Shown here: piece by piece, positions 9,431 to 18,817 of the stretch
Layout of the letters: every line of letters starts with the position of its first letter
Numbering within the stretch: position 1 is the first letter of the stretch
Source: Actinoplanes aureus
Lineage (GTDB): Bacteria > Actinomycetota > Actinomycetes > Mycobacteriales > Micromonosporaceae
DNA length: 64,000 nucleotides
Assembly: GCF_015704865.1 (NCBI RefSeq)
Contig: NZ_JADQTO010000001.1
Location: 310,001 to 374,000, forward strand
Direction: 5' to 3'
Notes under the pieces: model-generated
Database searches by the model: none
What the model was told of the DNA's origin: nothing
What the model saw: the letters and a program-made list of their open reading frames with translations, nothing else
Position numbers and translations under genes: made by a program

Positions 9431-11488
9431 TCAGGCGTCGATCGTCTCTTGGTCGATCCGGCCGGCGGCCTCGATCAACCAGTTCTTCCGGGGCTCGACC
9501 CGCTCACCCATCAGCAGCTCGAGCGTCGCCTCGGCGCGCTCGGCGTCCTCGATGGTGATCCGCCGGACGGTCCGGGCCGCCGGGTTCATCGTGGTGTCCC
9601 ACAACTCGTCCGCGTCCATCTCGCCGAGGCCCTTGAACCGCGGCACCGGTTTCTGCACCTGACGGCCGCCGCGCTCGATCCGCGAGACGGTGCTCTCCAT
9701 CTCCTGCTGCGTGTAGGTGTAGAGGGTCTCCGAGTTGCGGCCCTTGGTGACCACCTTGTGCAGCGGCGGCATCGCGGCGAAGAGCCGGCCGTGCTCGATC
9801 ACCGGCCGCATGTACTTGGCGAAGAGCGTGATCAGCAGGGTCCGGATGTGCGAGCCGTCGACATCCGCGTCCGCCATGATCATGACTCGGCCGTACCGCA
9901 TGTTGCCGATCTCGAAGGTCCGCCCGGAGCCGGCGCCGAGCACCTGGACGATCGCCGAGCACTCGGCGTTGTCGAGCACCTGCTGCAGGCTGGCCTTCTG
10001 CACGTTGAGGATCTTGCCGCGGATCGGGAGCAGCGCCTGGTACTCCGAGGAGCGGGCCATCCGGGCGGTGCCGAGCGCCGAGTCACCCTCCACGATGAAC
10101 AGCTCGGAACGGTCGATCCCGATGGCACGGCAGTCCACCAGCTTGGCCGGCATCGAAGCGCCCTCGAGCGCGGTCTTGCGGCGGGCGGCGTCCTTCTGCT
10201 GTTTCTGGGTGAGCCGGACGCGGGCCGCGTCCACCACCTTCTGCAGGACGGTGCGGGCCTCGGCCTTGGTCCGCCGGCCGTCGATCCACTCCTTCAGGTA
10301 CGCCTCGACGAGCCCCTGCATCACCCGGGTGATCCCGGCCGTGGAGAGCTCGTCCTTGGTCTGCGAGGTGAACTGCGGCTCGGGCACCCGCACGTGGATG
10401 ACCGCGGTCATGCCCTCCAGCAGGTCGTCCAGGACCGGCGGCTCCTCCTTGGGCTTGAGCAGGCCGCGGGCGTTACGGATCGCCTCGGTGAGCGCACGGA
10501 CCAGGGCCCGCTCGAAGCCCTTGCGGTGCGTGCCGCCGTGCACGTTGCGGATCGTGTTGGTGAAGCACTCCACGGTGCGCTCGTAGCCGGTGCCCCAGCG
10601 GAACGCGACCTCGATCTGGGCGTGCCGCACCACGTTCGACTGCATGACGCCGTTGGCGTCGGCGGCGTTCTCCTTGTACGTCCCCTCGCCGGTGACGACC
10701 AGGACGCCGGAGACCGGCTTGTCACCCGAGGGGGTGAGGAACTCCACCATGTCGGTGAGCCCGTGTGGGTAGTGGAACGCCTCGGTGGCCGGCTCCTCGG
10801 CGGTCGCGTCGAAGAGTGTGTACTGCACGCCGGGGACCAGGAAGGCGGTGTTGCGCAGCTTGGTCCGGACGGCCTCGACGTCGAGGCGGGCACCGGTCTC
10901 GAAGTAACGCGCGTCGTACCAATACCGGATCGAGGTGCCGGACGGCTCGCCACGCTTCATCCGGCGGACCACCCGCAGGCCGGGCTCCCGGGTGAACGGC
11001 GCGTCCGGGCCGGGACCGTCGAAGACCCCGGGCACGCCGCGCTGGAACGAGATCTCGTGCACCTTGCCGTCCCGCTTGACGGTGGCGTCGAAGCGCAGGG
11101 CCAGCGCGTTGACCGCGGAGGCGCCGACGCCGTGCAGACCGCCGGAGGCCTTGTAGCCCGAGCCGCCGAACTTGCCGCCGGCGTGCAGGCGGGTCAGCAC
11201 CAGCTCGACACCGCTGAGGCCGGACTTGGCGTGCACGTCGGTCGGGATGCCCCGGCCGTCGTCGTCGACCTGCACCGAGCCGTCGGCGTGCAGGATGACC
11301 GCGATCCTCGTGGCGTGTCCACCGACGCCCTCGTCGGTGCAGTTGTCGATGATCTCGTTGGCCAGGTGGTTGATGCCCCGGCTGTCCGTGGACCCGATGT
11401 ACATGCCTGGGCGTTTCCGGACAGCGTCCAGTCCTTCCAGGTGCGTGAGGTCGTCAGCCCCGTACAAGGTCTGTGGCTGTGCGGTCAC
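9431..11488 (-). CDS. parE: DNA topoisomerase IV subunit B
   Basis: This gene encodes about 685 residues of a GHKL ATPase subunit that powers strand passage. The N-terminal ATP site shows the RKRPGMYIGSTDSRG and EIIDNCTDEG motifs and the GRGIP box. The TOPRIM domain carries EGDSALGTA and the DADVDG metal site, and the C-terminus has the PRFKGLGEMDADELWDTTM segment. I prefer GTG 11488, which has GGGAG about 9 nt upstream; ATG 11512 would add 8 residues but has no Shine-Dalgarno. The length and its partner parC just downstream support ParE over GyrB. Confidence 0.93.
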   Translation of the reverse strand: MTAQPQTLYGADDLTHLEGLDAVRKRPGMYIGSTDSRGINHLANEIIDNCTDEGVGGHATRIAVILHADGSVQVDDDGRGIPTDVHAKSGLSGVELVLTRLHAGGKFGGSGYKASGGLHGVGASAVNALALRFDATVKRDGKVHEISFQRGVPGVFDGPGPDAPFTREPGLRVVRRMKRGEPSGTSIRYWYDARYFETGARLDVEAVRTKLRNTAFLVPGVQYTLFDATAEEPATEAFHYPHGLTDMVEFLTPSGDKPVSGVLVVTGEGTYKENAADANGVMQSNVVRHAQIEVAFRWGTGYERTVECFTNTIRNVHGGTHRKGFERALVRALTEAIRNARGLLKPKEEPPVLDDLLEGMTAVIHVRVPEPQFTSQTKDELSTAGITRVMQGLVEAYLKEWIDGRRTKAEARTVLQKVVDAARVRLTQKQQKDAARRKTALEGASMPAKLVDCRAIGIDRSELFIVEGDSALGTARMARSSEYQALLPIRGKILNVQKASLQQVLDNAECSAIVQVLGAGSGRTFEIGNMRYGRVMIMADADVDGSHIRTLLITLFAKYMRPVIEHGRLFAAMPPLHKVVTKGRNSETLYTYTQQEMESTVSRIERGGRQVQKPVPRFKGLGEMDADELWDTTMNPAARTVRRITIEDAERAEATLELLMGERVEPRKNWLIEAAGRIDQETIDA

Positions 11489-11624
11489 GAGGCGGCACTC
11501 CCGATCGGCCATGGGTGGTCAGGACGGCGCGAGCCTACCCGGCGCCTACGACACTTCTGCCCCAGGCGAGCCAGGTCTAGACCACCCAGTGGCCGAAAAC
11601 GGTATAAAGCATCCTAAGATATGC

Positions 11625-12233
11625 CTAAGAAACTCCGACGAGAGGCGCCATCTGAGGCTGGAGCGCTCGCCACAGATCCAGCGGGTATGACTTACCGGGC
11701 ACCGAGACCGGCGGCATCTCCTGGTAGGCGATGAGCGCGTCGGTGATCTCCCGGGTGGCCGAGCAGACCACCACGGTGTCGTGCGGCGCGTACGCCTGCA
11801 GGCGCGCCGCCGTGCTCACCACGCTGCCGCTGATCATGCCGTAGCCGCCGTCGAACGCCGCCAACGTGTCGACGATCACCTCACCCGTGGCGAGGCCCAC
11901 CCGGGTCCGGATCGGGAACCTGCCGGCCAGGAGACGCCCCCTCAACGCCTCCTGGACCGACAGGCCCGCTTGCACGGCAGAGGCGGCCGCCGCCGGCCCG
12001 AAGCCGTCCTCGCCGGTGCCGAACACCGCCATCACCGCGTCACCGACGTACTTCTCCACGATGCCGCCGCATTCGCGGACCACGCTCGACACGGTCGAGA
12101 AGTAGTCCCGCTGCAGGGCACGGACCTCCGCGCAGTCCAGCCGGTCCACCAGCGCGGTGAAGCCGACGATGTCGATGAACAGCACGGTCACGTCCTGGCG
12201 CCGCTCCTGATCGGCCATGGTGATGGTGGTCAT
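11625..12233 (-). CDS. Class III adenylate/guanylate cyclase-like protein
   Basis: This gene encodes 202 residues that form one cyclase homology domain. The metal-binding aspartates are present: D21 in LFIDIVGFT and D65 in VEKYVGDAVMAVFG. The substrate-contacting Lys is K61. Against the usual signature G-x-x-V-N-x-A-x-R-L, this protein has GSVVSTAARL, so the transition-state Asn is Ser140; Arg144 is kept. The usual Asp/Thr base-recognition residue is Tyr131 by my alignment. It may be inactive or have altered specificity. GGGGGAG lies about 8 nt before ATG. It is divergent from the LuxR-type regulator and ends 112 bp upstream of the parE ATG. Confidence 0.85.
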   Translation of the reverse strand: MTTITMADQERRQDVTVLFIDIVGFTALVDRLDCAEVRALQRDYFSTVSSVVRECGGIVEKYVGDAVMAVFGTGEDGFGPAAAASAVQAGLSVQEALRGRLLAGRFPIRTRVGLATGEVIVDTLAAFDGGYGMISGSVVSTAARLQAYAPHDTVVVCSATREITDALIAYQEMPPVSVPGKSYPLDLWRALQPQMAPLVGVS

Positions 12234-12255
12234 GTCTCACGCTCCCCCAGATCAC

Positions 12256-12320
12256 TGAACCTTCCTCAACAGGCGAGATGCCGGCAGCAGCCGGCCGAAT
12301 ACCAGGTTGAAGAAGGTTCA
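12256..12320. repeat. 15-bp inverted repeat in cyclase/LuxR divergent region
   Basis: TGAACCTTCCTCAAC at 12256-12270 and GTTGAAGAAGGTTCA at 12306-12320 are inverted copies with 14 of 15 positions paired, separated by 35 bp. The repeat lies between the divergent cyclase and LuxR-type genes. It may be a pair of operator sites about five helical turns apart or a long stem-loop. It is the only strong structure in this 241-bp gap. A TAGGCT element at 12462-12467 could be a -10 box for a leaderless LuxR transcript. Confidence 0.55.
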
Positions 12321-12474
12321 TTGCGTTGACCGGGAGTACGGTGCCAGCCCGGAACAACGGGCGGATCCGCAGAACGACGTATCTCTGACAGCATCGGTAC
12401 CCGTCATTTTTGTGACGCAGAACAGTCCGAACCGACGACAACGTGCTAGGCCGATTCGCACTAGGCTGCCGTTC

Positions 12475-15285
12475 ATGGCCAGCCTGGGGGACGACGGGCC
12501 GCTTGTCGGACGCACCGACACGCTGACCGACGTTCAGTCCTATCTGCGCGACGTCGGTCCCGGCGGGACAGCCGCGGTGTTCCTGACCGGGGAGAGCGGT
12601 GTCGGCAAGAGCCGATTGCTGCGCGAAACCGCCGAGGCGCTGCGCGGGACGGGCTTCGCCGTGCTGAACGGCACCTGTTTGGACATCGGCGACGCCTCGC
12701 CGCTGCACCCGGTTCTGCAGGCGCTTCGCCGGCACGACGCCGGCGCCGCCCTGGCGGCGACCGCCGACGACGCCGGTGCGCTGCTCGACCGGGTCTCGCG
12801 CGACCTGCGCTCGATCGCCGGCGACAAGCGGTTGCTGCTGGTTCTCGACGATCTCCAGTGGGCCGACCGGAGCACCCGCCAGCTGCTGCTCTACCTGCTC
12901 GCCGGCCTCGGTGACGTGCCGATCTCGGTGCTCGCGGCGATCCGGGCCGAGGCGCTGCACGGCACCCACCCGCTGCGCCGCGTCCTCGCCGAGCTGCGCC
13001 GGCTGCGCTCGGTCCGGGTGGTCGACCTGCAGCCGCTCACCCAGGACCAGACCCGGGAGCTGGTGACCGCGATCGTCGGCGGAAACGTCGCCATCGAGGA
13101 CGCCGACCGGGTCTACAAGCGCAGCGGCGGCAACCCGTTCGTCGCCGAGGAACTCGCCCGGGACCTGCGGGACGGCCGGGTGGAGCTCTCCGACACGCTG
13201 CGCGAGATCTTCCTGTCCCGGGTGGACGAGCTGCCCGCCAACGCGCACGCCGTGGTGCACGCCCTGGCCGCCGGGGTGGAGCCGGTGGACCACCTGGTGT
13301 TGTCCCGGGTCGTGCCGCTTCCGGAGGACCAGCTGATCGAGGCGGTCCGGGCCGCGGTGGCGCACCGGTTCGTGGCCAGCGACGGCGACGGCTACCGGCT
13401 GCGGCACCGGCTGGTCGCCGAGATCCTCGAGCAGGAGGTGCTGCCCGCCGAGGCCGCCGCCCTGCACCGGCGGTACGCGGAGGCGCTGGAGGCGGCCGGC
13501 GGCGAGCCGGACCACGCCCGGCTGGCCTTCCACTGGCAGCGGGCCGGCGTCCCGGCCCGGGCGTTGCCCCCGGTCATCGCGGCGGCCCGGGCCGCCGAGG
13601 CGCTCTACGGCTTCGCCGAGGCGCACCGCTACTGGACCATCGCGCTGCGGATCACCACCGAGGACGACAAGGAGCGCACCGAGCTGCTCGGGCACGCCGC
13701 CGAGTCGGCCCACCAGTGCGGCGAGCACCTGCTGGCGCTGGCCCGGCTGGAGGAGCTGGCCGGTCGCGCCGACGCTCCCGGCCAGTGTGACCTGCACCTG
13801 CGCCGGGCACGCTACCTGGCCGCGGCCGGCCGGTCGGCTCCCGCCGAGACCGAGTACGTACGGGCACTGGAGTCACCCGAGTGCTCACCGCAGCAGCGCG
13901 CTTCGGCCGCGGCGTTCCTCGCCGAGCTGCTGCTGCACCTGGGCCGGTACGCGGACGCCAACGAACGCGCCCGCGAGGCGCTGGAGCTGGCCGCGGTGGA
14001 CGGCTCGACCGCCGACCTGGTGCGGGCCAGCGCCGCGCTCGGCTTCAGCTCGGCGTTCCGGGAGGATCCGGACGCCGGGCTGGCGGTGATCCGGCACGCC
14101 GTGGAGATCGCCGAGCGGTCCGGGCACCCGGACGACCTCGGCGTGGCGTACCTGCATCTGGCCGAGTTGCTCACCGGCCCGCTGAACAGCATCGAGGAGG
14201 GCGTGCTGGTGGCCCGCCGGGGCGCCGACCGGCTCGCCAAGCTCGGCGTCGGCCGGACCTACCAGACCCGGCTGCTCGCCATCGCCGCCAACGGCCTGTT
14301 CCGGGTCGGCCAGTGGGCGGAGGCGGACGCGGTGCTGGACATCGCGATGCGGCACCGCCCGTCCGGTGCCGACGCGGTGGAGCTGCTGCTCGCCCGCTGC
14401 CGGCTGCTGGTCGGCTTCGGCGAGCTGGAGAACGCGCACCGTGATCTCGACGCGGCTTCCACCCTGCTGGCCGGCGGCGGCGCCCGGCACGTGCTGCCGA
14501 TGCTCACCCTGCGGGCCGGCCTGGCCATGTGGGAGGGCGAGCACCACGATGCGCGTGCGGCGGTGCAGCGCGGGCTCACCGAGACCCGCTCCGACGACCT
14601 GGTGCTGCTCGGTGTGCTGGCCTGGCACGGCCTGCGGGCCGAGGCCGAGGCGCACGTCGCGGGCAAGGCGGTCGACCCGGGCGCGCTGCGCCGGCTGAAG
14701 ACCGTCCGGGACCGGCTGGCCGAGGGTGTGAACAACGCCGGGGCGGCCCGTGCCGTGGTGGACGCCTATCTGGACCTGTGTGCGGCCGAGCTGAGCCGGA
14801 TCGAGAACCGGCACGATCCCGAGCCCTGGGCCCGGGCGGCCGCGATCTGGGACCGGCGCCAGCAGCCGTACCCGGCGGCCTATGCACGCTTGCGTCACGC
14901 CGAGGCGGCGCTGCACCGCAAGACCCGGCGGACCACCGCGATCGCCGGGCTGCGGCAGGCCTTCGCGACGGCGACCGCGATGGGCGCCCGCCCGTTCGCT
15001 AAGGAGATCCGGGGCGTGGCCCAGCGGTTCCGGGTCTCACTCGCCGACGACACGCCGACCGTGCCGATGACCGTGCCGGAGCAGGTCACCGACGAGCTGG
15101 CGGCGCTGACCGGCCGGGAACGCGAGGTGCTGGCCGCGGTTGCCGAGGGGCTGACGAACCGGGAGATCGGTGCGAAGCTCTTCATCAGCGAGCGGACGGT
15201 CGGTGTCCACCTGGGACACATCTTCGACAAGCTTCAGGTACGCACTCGTGTGCAGGCCAGTCGTGTCTATCTGACAGCGGCCTGA
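12475..15285 (+). CDS. LuxR-family AAA-type (LAL-like) transcriptional regulator
   Basis: This gene encodes 936 residues. The N-terminal NTPase has Walker A GESGVGKSRLL and Walker B LLLVLDDLQWAD. A long central region reads as helical TPR-like repeats. The C-terminal 60 residues are a LuxR/GerE helix-turn-helix with LTGREREVLAAVAEGLTNREIG and VGVHLGHIFDKLQVRTRVQ. These large ATPase regulators usually activate nearby metabolic or secondary-metabolite genes in response to an unknown ligand. ATG 12475 is chosen because the ATPase homology starts soon after. No Shine-Dalgarno is seen, which suggests a leaderless mRNA. The target may be the divergent cyclase or DUF5995. Confidence 0.9.
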   Translation: MASLGDDGPLVGRTDTLTDVQSYLRDVGPGGTAAVFLTGESGVGKSRLLRETAEALRGTGFAVLNGTCLDIGDASPLHPVLQALRRHDAGAALAATADDAGALLDRVSRDLRSIAGDKRLLLVLDDLQWADRSTRQLLLYLLAGLGDVPISVLAAIRAEALHGTHPLRRVLAELRRLRSVRVVDLQPLTQDQTRELVTAIVGGNVAIEDADRVYKRSGGNPFVAEELARDLRDGRVELSDTLREIFLSRVDELPANAHAVVHALAAGVEPVDHLVLSRVVPLPEDQLIEAVRAAVAHRFVASDGDGYRLRHRLVAEILEQEVLPAEAAALHRRYAEALEAAGGEPDHARLAFHWQRAGVPARALPPVIAAARAAEALYGFAEAHRYWTIALRITTEDDKERTELLGHAAESAHQCGEHLLALARLEELAGRADAPGQCDLHLRRARYLAAAGRSAPAETEYVRALESPECSPQQRASAAAFLAELLLHLGRYADANERAREALELAAVDGSTADLVRASAALGFSSAFREDPDAGLAVIRHAVEIAERSGHPDDLGVAYLHLAELLTGPLNSIEEGVLVARRGADRLAKLGVGRTYQTRLLAIAANGLFRVGQWAEADAVLDIAMRHRPSGADAVELLLARCRLLVGFGELENAHRDLDAASTLLAGGGARHVLPMLTLRAGLAMWEGEHHDARAAVQRGLTETRSDDLVLLGVLAWHGLRAEAEAHVAGKAVDPGALRRLKTVRDRLAEGVNNAGAARAVVDAYLDLCAAELSRIENRHDPEPWARAAAIWDRRQQPYPAAYARLRHAEAALHRKTRRTTAIAGLRQAFATATAMGARPFAKEIRGVAQRFRVSLADDTPTVPMTVPEQVTDELAALTGREREVLAAVAEGLTNREIGAKLFISERTVGVHLGHIFDKLQVRTRVQASRVYLTAA

Positions 15286-15459
15286 CCAGGCAATCGTTAT
15301 CTGAGCGTGACATACGTACGAGGAATACGTCGTTCTACCGATCCCCCGGCGGACCCTCGGTGGAAGGCTGTTGCGCACGGGGGAGCACCGCCCGGTGGTT
15401 CACGCCGCCGGGCGGTGCTGGGGGCCCTCCGCATTTCTGCATCACCCGTGGAGGAACCG

Positions 15460-16230
15460 ATGACCCAGCCCATCTGGGGCCCGGTGCAGCAGGAAATGCA
15501 CGACATCCTGCAACAGCACCCCGACGACGTGCCCGCCGTGGTCGACCAGCTCGCCCAGCTGCAGGTAGTCCTGTGCCGCGTGCCGCCGCTGCTGCACAGC
15601 AACCCGCTGGCCGATTTCAACAAGCTGTATCTGACCATCACCGAGAACGTGCTGGAGCGTCTCTACGCCGGCAAGTTCAAGGACCCGGCGTTCCTGTCCC
15701 GGCTGGACGTGGAGTTCGCCGCGCGGTACTTCGACGCGCTGCGCTACTGGACCGAGGGCAGCCCTGCCTGTCCCGGCGTCTGGGCCGGACTGTTCTGCCG
15801 TGTGCCGGGCCCGGACGCCCGCCCGCTGCCGTCGGCCGTCGCCGGCGTCAACGCGCACATCAACTTCGACCTCCCGTTCGCGCTGGTCACCACCTTCGAT
15901 CACCTGGGCAGCGACCCGATCGACGACAGCGACCAGCACCACGACTACCTACAGGTCAACGACATCTTCGCGGAGGAGATGCCGGGCCTGCGCCGCGGCT
16001 ACCTGGACCGGTGGCAGCTGCTCATCGACACGATGAACGGCGACCTGGACGACTGGTGGCAGGGTGAGCTGGTGGAGTACACGCGGAACGTGGCGTGGCG
16101 CAACGCGCAGAAGGTCTGGGCGGTCCGGCACGACATGATCGCCCTGGACAAGGAGCGGCGCCGGCTCGACAAAACCGCCACCGGCCTGGGCAAACTGCTG
16201 CTCTCGCCGTTCGCCGACTTCCTTCAGTGA
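15460..16230 (+). CDS. DUF5995 family protein
   Basis: This gene encodes 256 residues. Conserved features are SNPLADFNKLYLTITENV, FLSRLDVEFAARYFDALRYW and GVNAHINFDLPFAL; the last resembles the motif used for DUF5995. The function is unknown; the fold is expected to be all-helical and cytoplasmic, with possible metal-binding His residues. GGAGG lies 6 nt before ATG. It follows the LuxR-type gene in the same direction after about 170 bp and is convergent with the lipoprotein gene at 16232. Confidence 0.8.
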   Translation: MTQPIWGPVQQEMHDILQQHPDDVPAVVDQLAQLQVVLCRVPPLLHSNPLADFNKLYLTITENVLERLYAGKFKDPAFLSRLDVEFAARYFDALRYWTEGSPACPGVWAGLFCRVPGPDARPLPSAVAGVNAHINFDLPFALVTTFDHLGSDPIDDSDQHHDYLQVNDIFAEEMPGLRRGYLDRWQLLIDTMNGDLDDWWQGELVEYTRNVAWRNAQKVWAVRHDMIALDKERRRLDKTATGLGKLLLSPFADFLQ

Positions 16231-16231
16231 G

Positions 16232-16699
16232 TCACTTCACCACGATCAACCGGGCCTTGGTCACGTCGCCGTCGCGGAGACCGCCGACACCGACCTGGAC
16301 CCCGGTGCGCAGGATGGTCCGCTCGGCGGCCTTCCGGTCCCGCACCAGCCGCAGCGGGTCGCCGTAGGTCCAGGTCAGGTCGAAGCCGTCGGTGGATTCG
16401 ACGGTGATGCCGGAGTCGCTCACCGCGGTGATCGTGCCGCGCTGCACCACCACGGTGCGCACCCCGTCCTTCGTCTGCACCGCCACCTCGCCGTGCAGTG
16501 TGTCCTTGCGCAGGTGTTTGCGGATCGCCGCCCGGGGACGGGCCTGCTCCCCGTCGCCTGCGGAGCCGGCCTCCTGGAGGGCGACGAGTTCGGCGTCCAC
16601 GTCACCCAGATCCTGGGTGGCGGCCGAGCCGGAGGGCGCGGCGCCGCATCCGGTCAAGGCGAGGGCGAGGGCGATCACAGCGATACGGGTACGAGTCAT
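16232..16699 (-). CDS. Exported lipoprotein of a two-component locus
   Basis: This gene encodes 155 residues with a lipoprotein signal peptide: MTRTR, then a hydrophobic core and the lipobox LTGC at about residues 16-19. The mature part is acidic at first and then beta-rich, with VQTKDGVRTVVVQRGTITAVSDSG and a C-terminal VTKARLIVVK. The VVVQRGTITAV segment resembles proteins that carry short OB/SH3-like repeats. It lies downstream of the histidine kinase gene, with only 35 bp between, so it is probably the third gene of the operon. It may be a sensed partner or a target. Confidence 0.8.
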   Translation of the reverse strand: MTRTRIAVIALALALTGCGAAPSGSAATQDLGDVDAELVALQEAGSAGDGEQARPRAAIRKHLRKDTLHGEVAVQTKDGVRTVVVQRGTITAVSDSGITVESTDGFDLTWTYGDPLRLVRDRKAAERTILRTGVQVGVGGLRDGDVTKARLIVVK

Positions 16700-16734
16700 G
16701 CACCGGATCCTCGGCGTCCCCGGCTCGGACCGTG

Positions 16735-18081
16735 TCAGGCGATTGTTCGGGTCCGGTAAGGAAGCTCCACGGTGAACATCGCCCCGCCCTCCGGGGCGTG
16801 TCCCGCGCTGATCCGGCCACCGAGCCGCCCCACCAGCCGGGCCGCCAGGGCCAGCCCGAGCCCGCTGCCGACCGACCGGATGCCGCGGTAGCGCCGGTTC
16901 AGCTCGCCCCGGTCGAAGGCCACCACCAGGTCGTCGTCGGTGAAGCCGGGACCGCCGTCGCGTACCTCGACGATGCCGCCCGGGCGAACCGCCAGCACCA
17001 GCGGCGCGCCGGCCGGGACCACGCGCAGCGCGTTCTCGCAGAGGCCGTCCAGGACCTGCCGGATCCGGCCCGGGTCGGTGTCCACGGTGACCGGCTCGCT
17101 CGCGAGCTCCAGGACCAGGCGGGGGCCGTCCGGGCCGCAGCGGGCCGTCCACGCCCGCCCGGCCTCCCGGACCAGCTCCACCAGGTCCACCGCGACGACG
17201 TCGAGCGGCAGGTCGGCGGCCTCCAGCCGGGCGAGCACCAGCAGGTCGGAGATCAACCGGTCCAGCCGGTCGGCCTCGCCGAGCATGGTGGCGCCGGCCT
17301 GTTCCGTGCCGTCCGCCGTGATCACCCCGTCGGCCAACGCCTCCGCGTACCCGCGGATGGTGGCCAGCGGCGTACGCAACTCGTGCGAGACCGAGAGCAG
17401 GAAGTCCCGCTCCCGTCCCTCGCTGGTCTGTAGCGCCGAGGCGAGCTGGTTGATCGCGTCGGCGAGCCGTACCGCCTCGGCCGGGCCGTGCCGGGAGATC
17501 CGTACCGAGTGGTCACCGGCGGCGAGCCGGCCGGCCGCGGCGGCCGCCAGCCCGATCGGCCGGGCGACGAAGCGGGCGAGCAACGCGCCGGCCAGGACCC
17601 CGCCGACCAAGCCGGCCAGCAGTGCCACCCAGACACCGCTCAGTACGCGTACCGCGATGCCGGAGGAGACCTTCCGGGTCAGGACCACACCGCTGTTCCG
17701 TCCGGAGAGCGGTCGCCCGGCGATGAACGAGGATCGGCCGTTCACCACGCCACGGGTGTCGATCAGGGTGCCGGCGGCGACCCGCCGCACCACCCGCTCG
17801 GGCAGCCCGGCACGGTCGGCCGTCCCCCGCCGGATCAGGTAGATCTCGATGTCGTCCTGGCGCAGCCGGCGGGCAATGCGTTCCCGGGCGGCCGGCCGCT
17901 CGTCGGCGAGCAGTTCCACGGCCAGCGCCGTCTTCTCCATCAGCTCGGCGCGGATCTGGGTGTTCACCGAGCGGACCGCGACGGGGATGGCGACGAGCGC
18001 GGTGACGATCACGGCGACCACCGCGGTGGCGGCGGTTACCAGCACGGCGCGGCCGGTCAGCGTACGGAAGAAGTCACGCAT
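16735..18081 (-). CDS. Sensor histidine kinase (OmpR-system type)
   Basis: This gene encodes 448 residues. A first membrane helix lies at residues 12-35 and a second at about 160-180; between them is an extracytoplasmic sensor of about 120 residues. A HAMP linker follows, then the H-box SHELRTPLATIRGYAEAL with the phosphorylated His. Next come the N-box CENALRVV, G1 VRDGGPGF and G2 GSGLGLALAARL ATP-binding motifs. The ATG overlaps the response-regulator stop by 8 bp, so translation is coupled. The stimulus is unknown. Confidence 0.94.
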   Translation of the reverse strand: MRDFFRTLTGRAVLVTAATAVVAVIVTALVAIPVAVRSVNTQIRAELMEKTALAVELLADERPAARERIARRLRQDDIEIYLIRRGTADRAGLPERVVRRVAAGTLIDTRGVVNGRSSFIAGRPLSGRNSGVVLTRKVSSGIAVRVLSGVWVALLAGLVGGVLAGALLARFVARPIGLAAAAAGRLAAGDHSVRISRHGPAEAVRLADAINQLASALQTSEGRERDFLLSVSHELRTPLATIRGYAEALADGVITADGTEQAGATMLGEADRLDRLISDLLVLARLEAADLPLDVVAVDLVELVREAGRAWTARCGPDGPRLVLELASEPVTVDTDPGRIRQVLDGLCENALRVVPAGAPLVLAVRPGGIVEVRDGGPGFTDDDLVVAFDRGELNRRYRGIRSVGSGLGLALAARLVGRLGGRISAGHAPEGGAMFTVELPYRTRTIA

Positions 18082-18769
18082 CGGCCGAGTACCCGACCCC
18101 GCGGACGGTCCGGATCAGCGTGGCGGCGTCGCCCAGCTTGGCCCGGACCTGCGCCACGTGCACGTCGACGGTACGCGTCCCGGCGTGCGACGCGTACCCC
18201 CAGACCGCGGCCAGCAGCTCCTCCCGGGTGAACACCCGTCCGGGCCGCCCGAGCAGGTGGGCGAGCAGATCGAACTCGGTCGCCGTCAGGGTCAGCGGGA
18301 CGCCGCCGACGGTCACCGTACGCCGCCCCGGATCAAGCGTGACCGCCCCCAGAGTGCGCACCTGCTCGGCGGGCGGTCCGGCCGCGCGGCGCAGCAGGGC
18401 CTTGACCCGGGTCACCAGTTCGCGCGGGCTGAACGGCTTGGTGACGTAGTCGTCGGCGCCCAGCTCCAGCCCGAGAATGCGGTCCACCTCGTCGTCCCGC
18501 GCGGTCAGGAGGATCACCGGCGTCCAGTCGCCACCGGCACGCAGCCGGCGGCAGATCTCGGTGCCGTCCATGCCGGGCAGCGCGATGTCCAGGATGCAGG
18601 CGACCGGGCGCAGCCGGCGGGCGGCGGCCAGCCCCGCCGCACCGTCGTGCTCGACCTGCACGCCGAAGCCCTCCCGGCTCAGGTACAGCCGCACCAGGTC
18701 GGCGATCGGCCGTTCGTCCTCGACGACGAGGACCAGTCCTTTCGGCGCGTCTGTCACGGCACTCATCAT
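18074..18769 (-). CDS. OmpR/PhoB-family response regulator
   Basis: This gene encodes about 231 residues. The receiver domain has the acidic pair EDE, the phospho-acceptor Asp in CILDIALPG and the Lys in DDYVTKPF. A winged-helix DNA-binding domain follows, with TATEFDLLAHLLGRPGRVFTR and TVDVHVAQVRAKL. Two Met codons (18769 and 18766) could be the start; neither has a strong Shine-Dalgarno. It is the first gene of the regulator-kinase-lipoprotein operon and is divergent from the EEP-fold gene. Confidence 0.94.
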   Translation of the reverse strand: MMSAVTDAPKGLVLVVEDERPIADLVRLYLSREGFGVQVEHDGAAGLAAARRLRPVACILDIALPGMDGTEICRRLRAGGDWTPVILLTARDDEVDRILGLELGADDYVTKPFSPRELVTRVKALLRRAAGPPAEQVRTLGAVTLDPGRRTVTVGGVPLTLTATEFDLLAHLLGRPGRVFTREELLAAVWGYASHAGTRTVDVHVAQVRAKLGDAATLIRTVRGVGYSADA

Positions 18770-18817
18770 GCCGCCGGCCGGCCTGCGCGAACGTACGAGG
18801 ACGGTAAACATGGATTG

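Noticed and set aside
12040-13797. 585-codon minus-strand frame opposite the LuxR-type gene
   Set aside because: Low-complexity antisense frame. The real minus-strand gene here is the cyclase, which has its own start and motifs.
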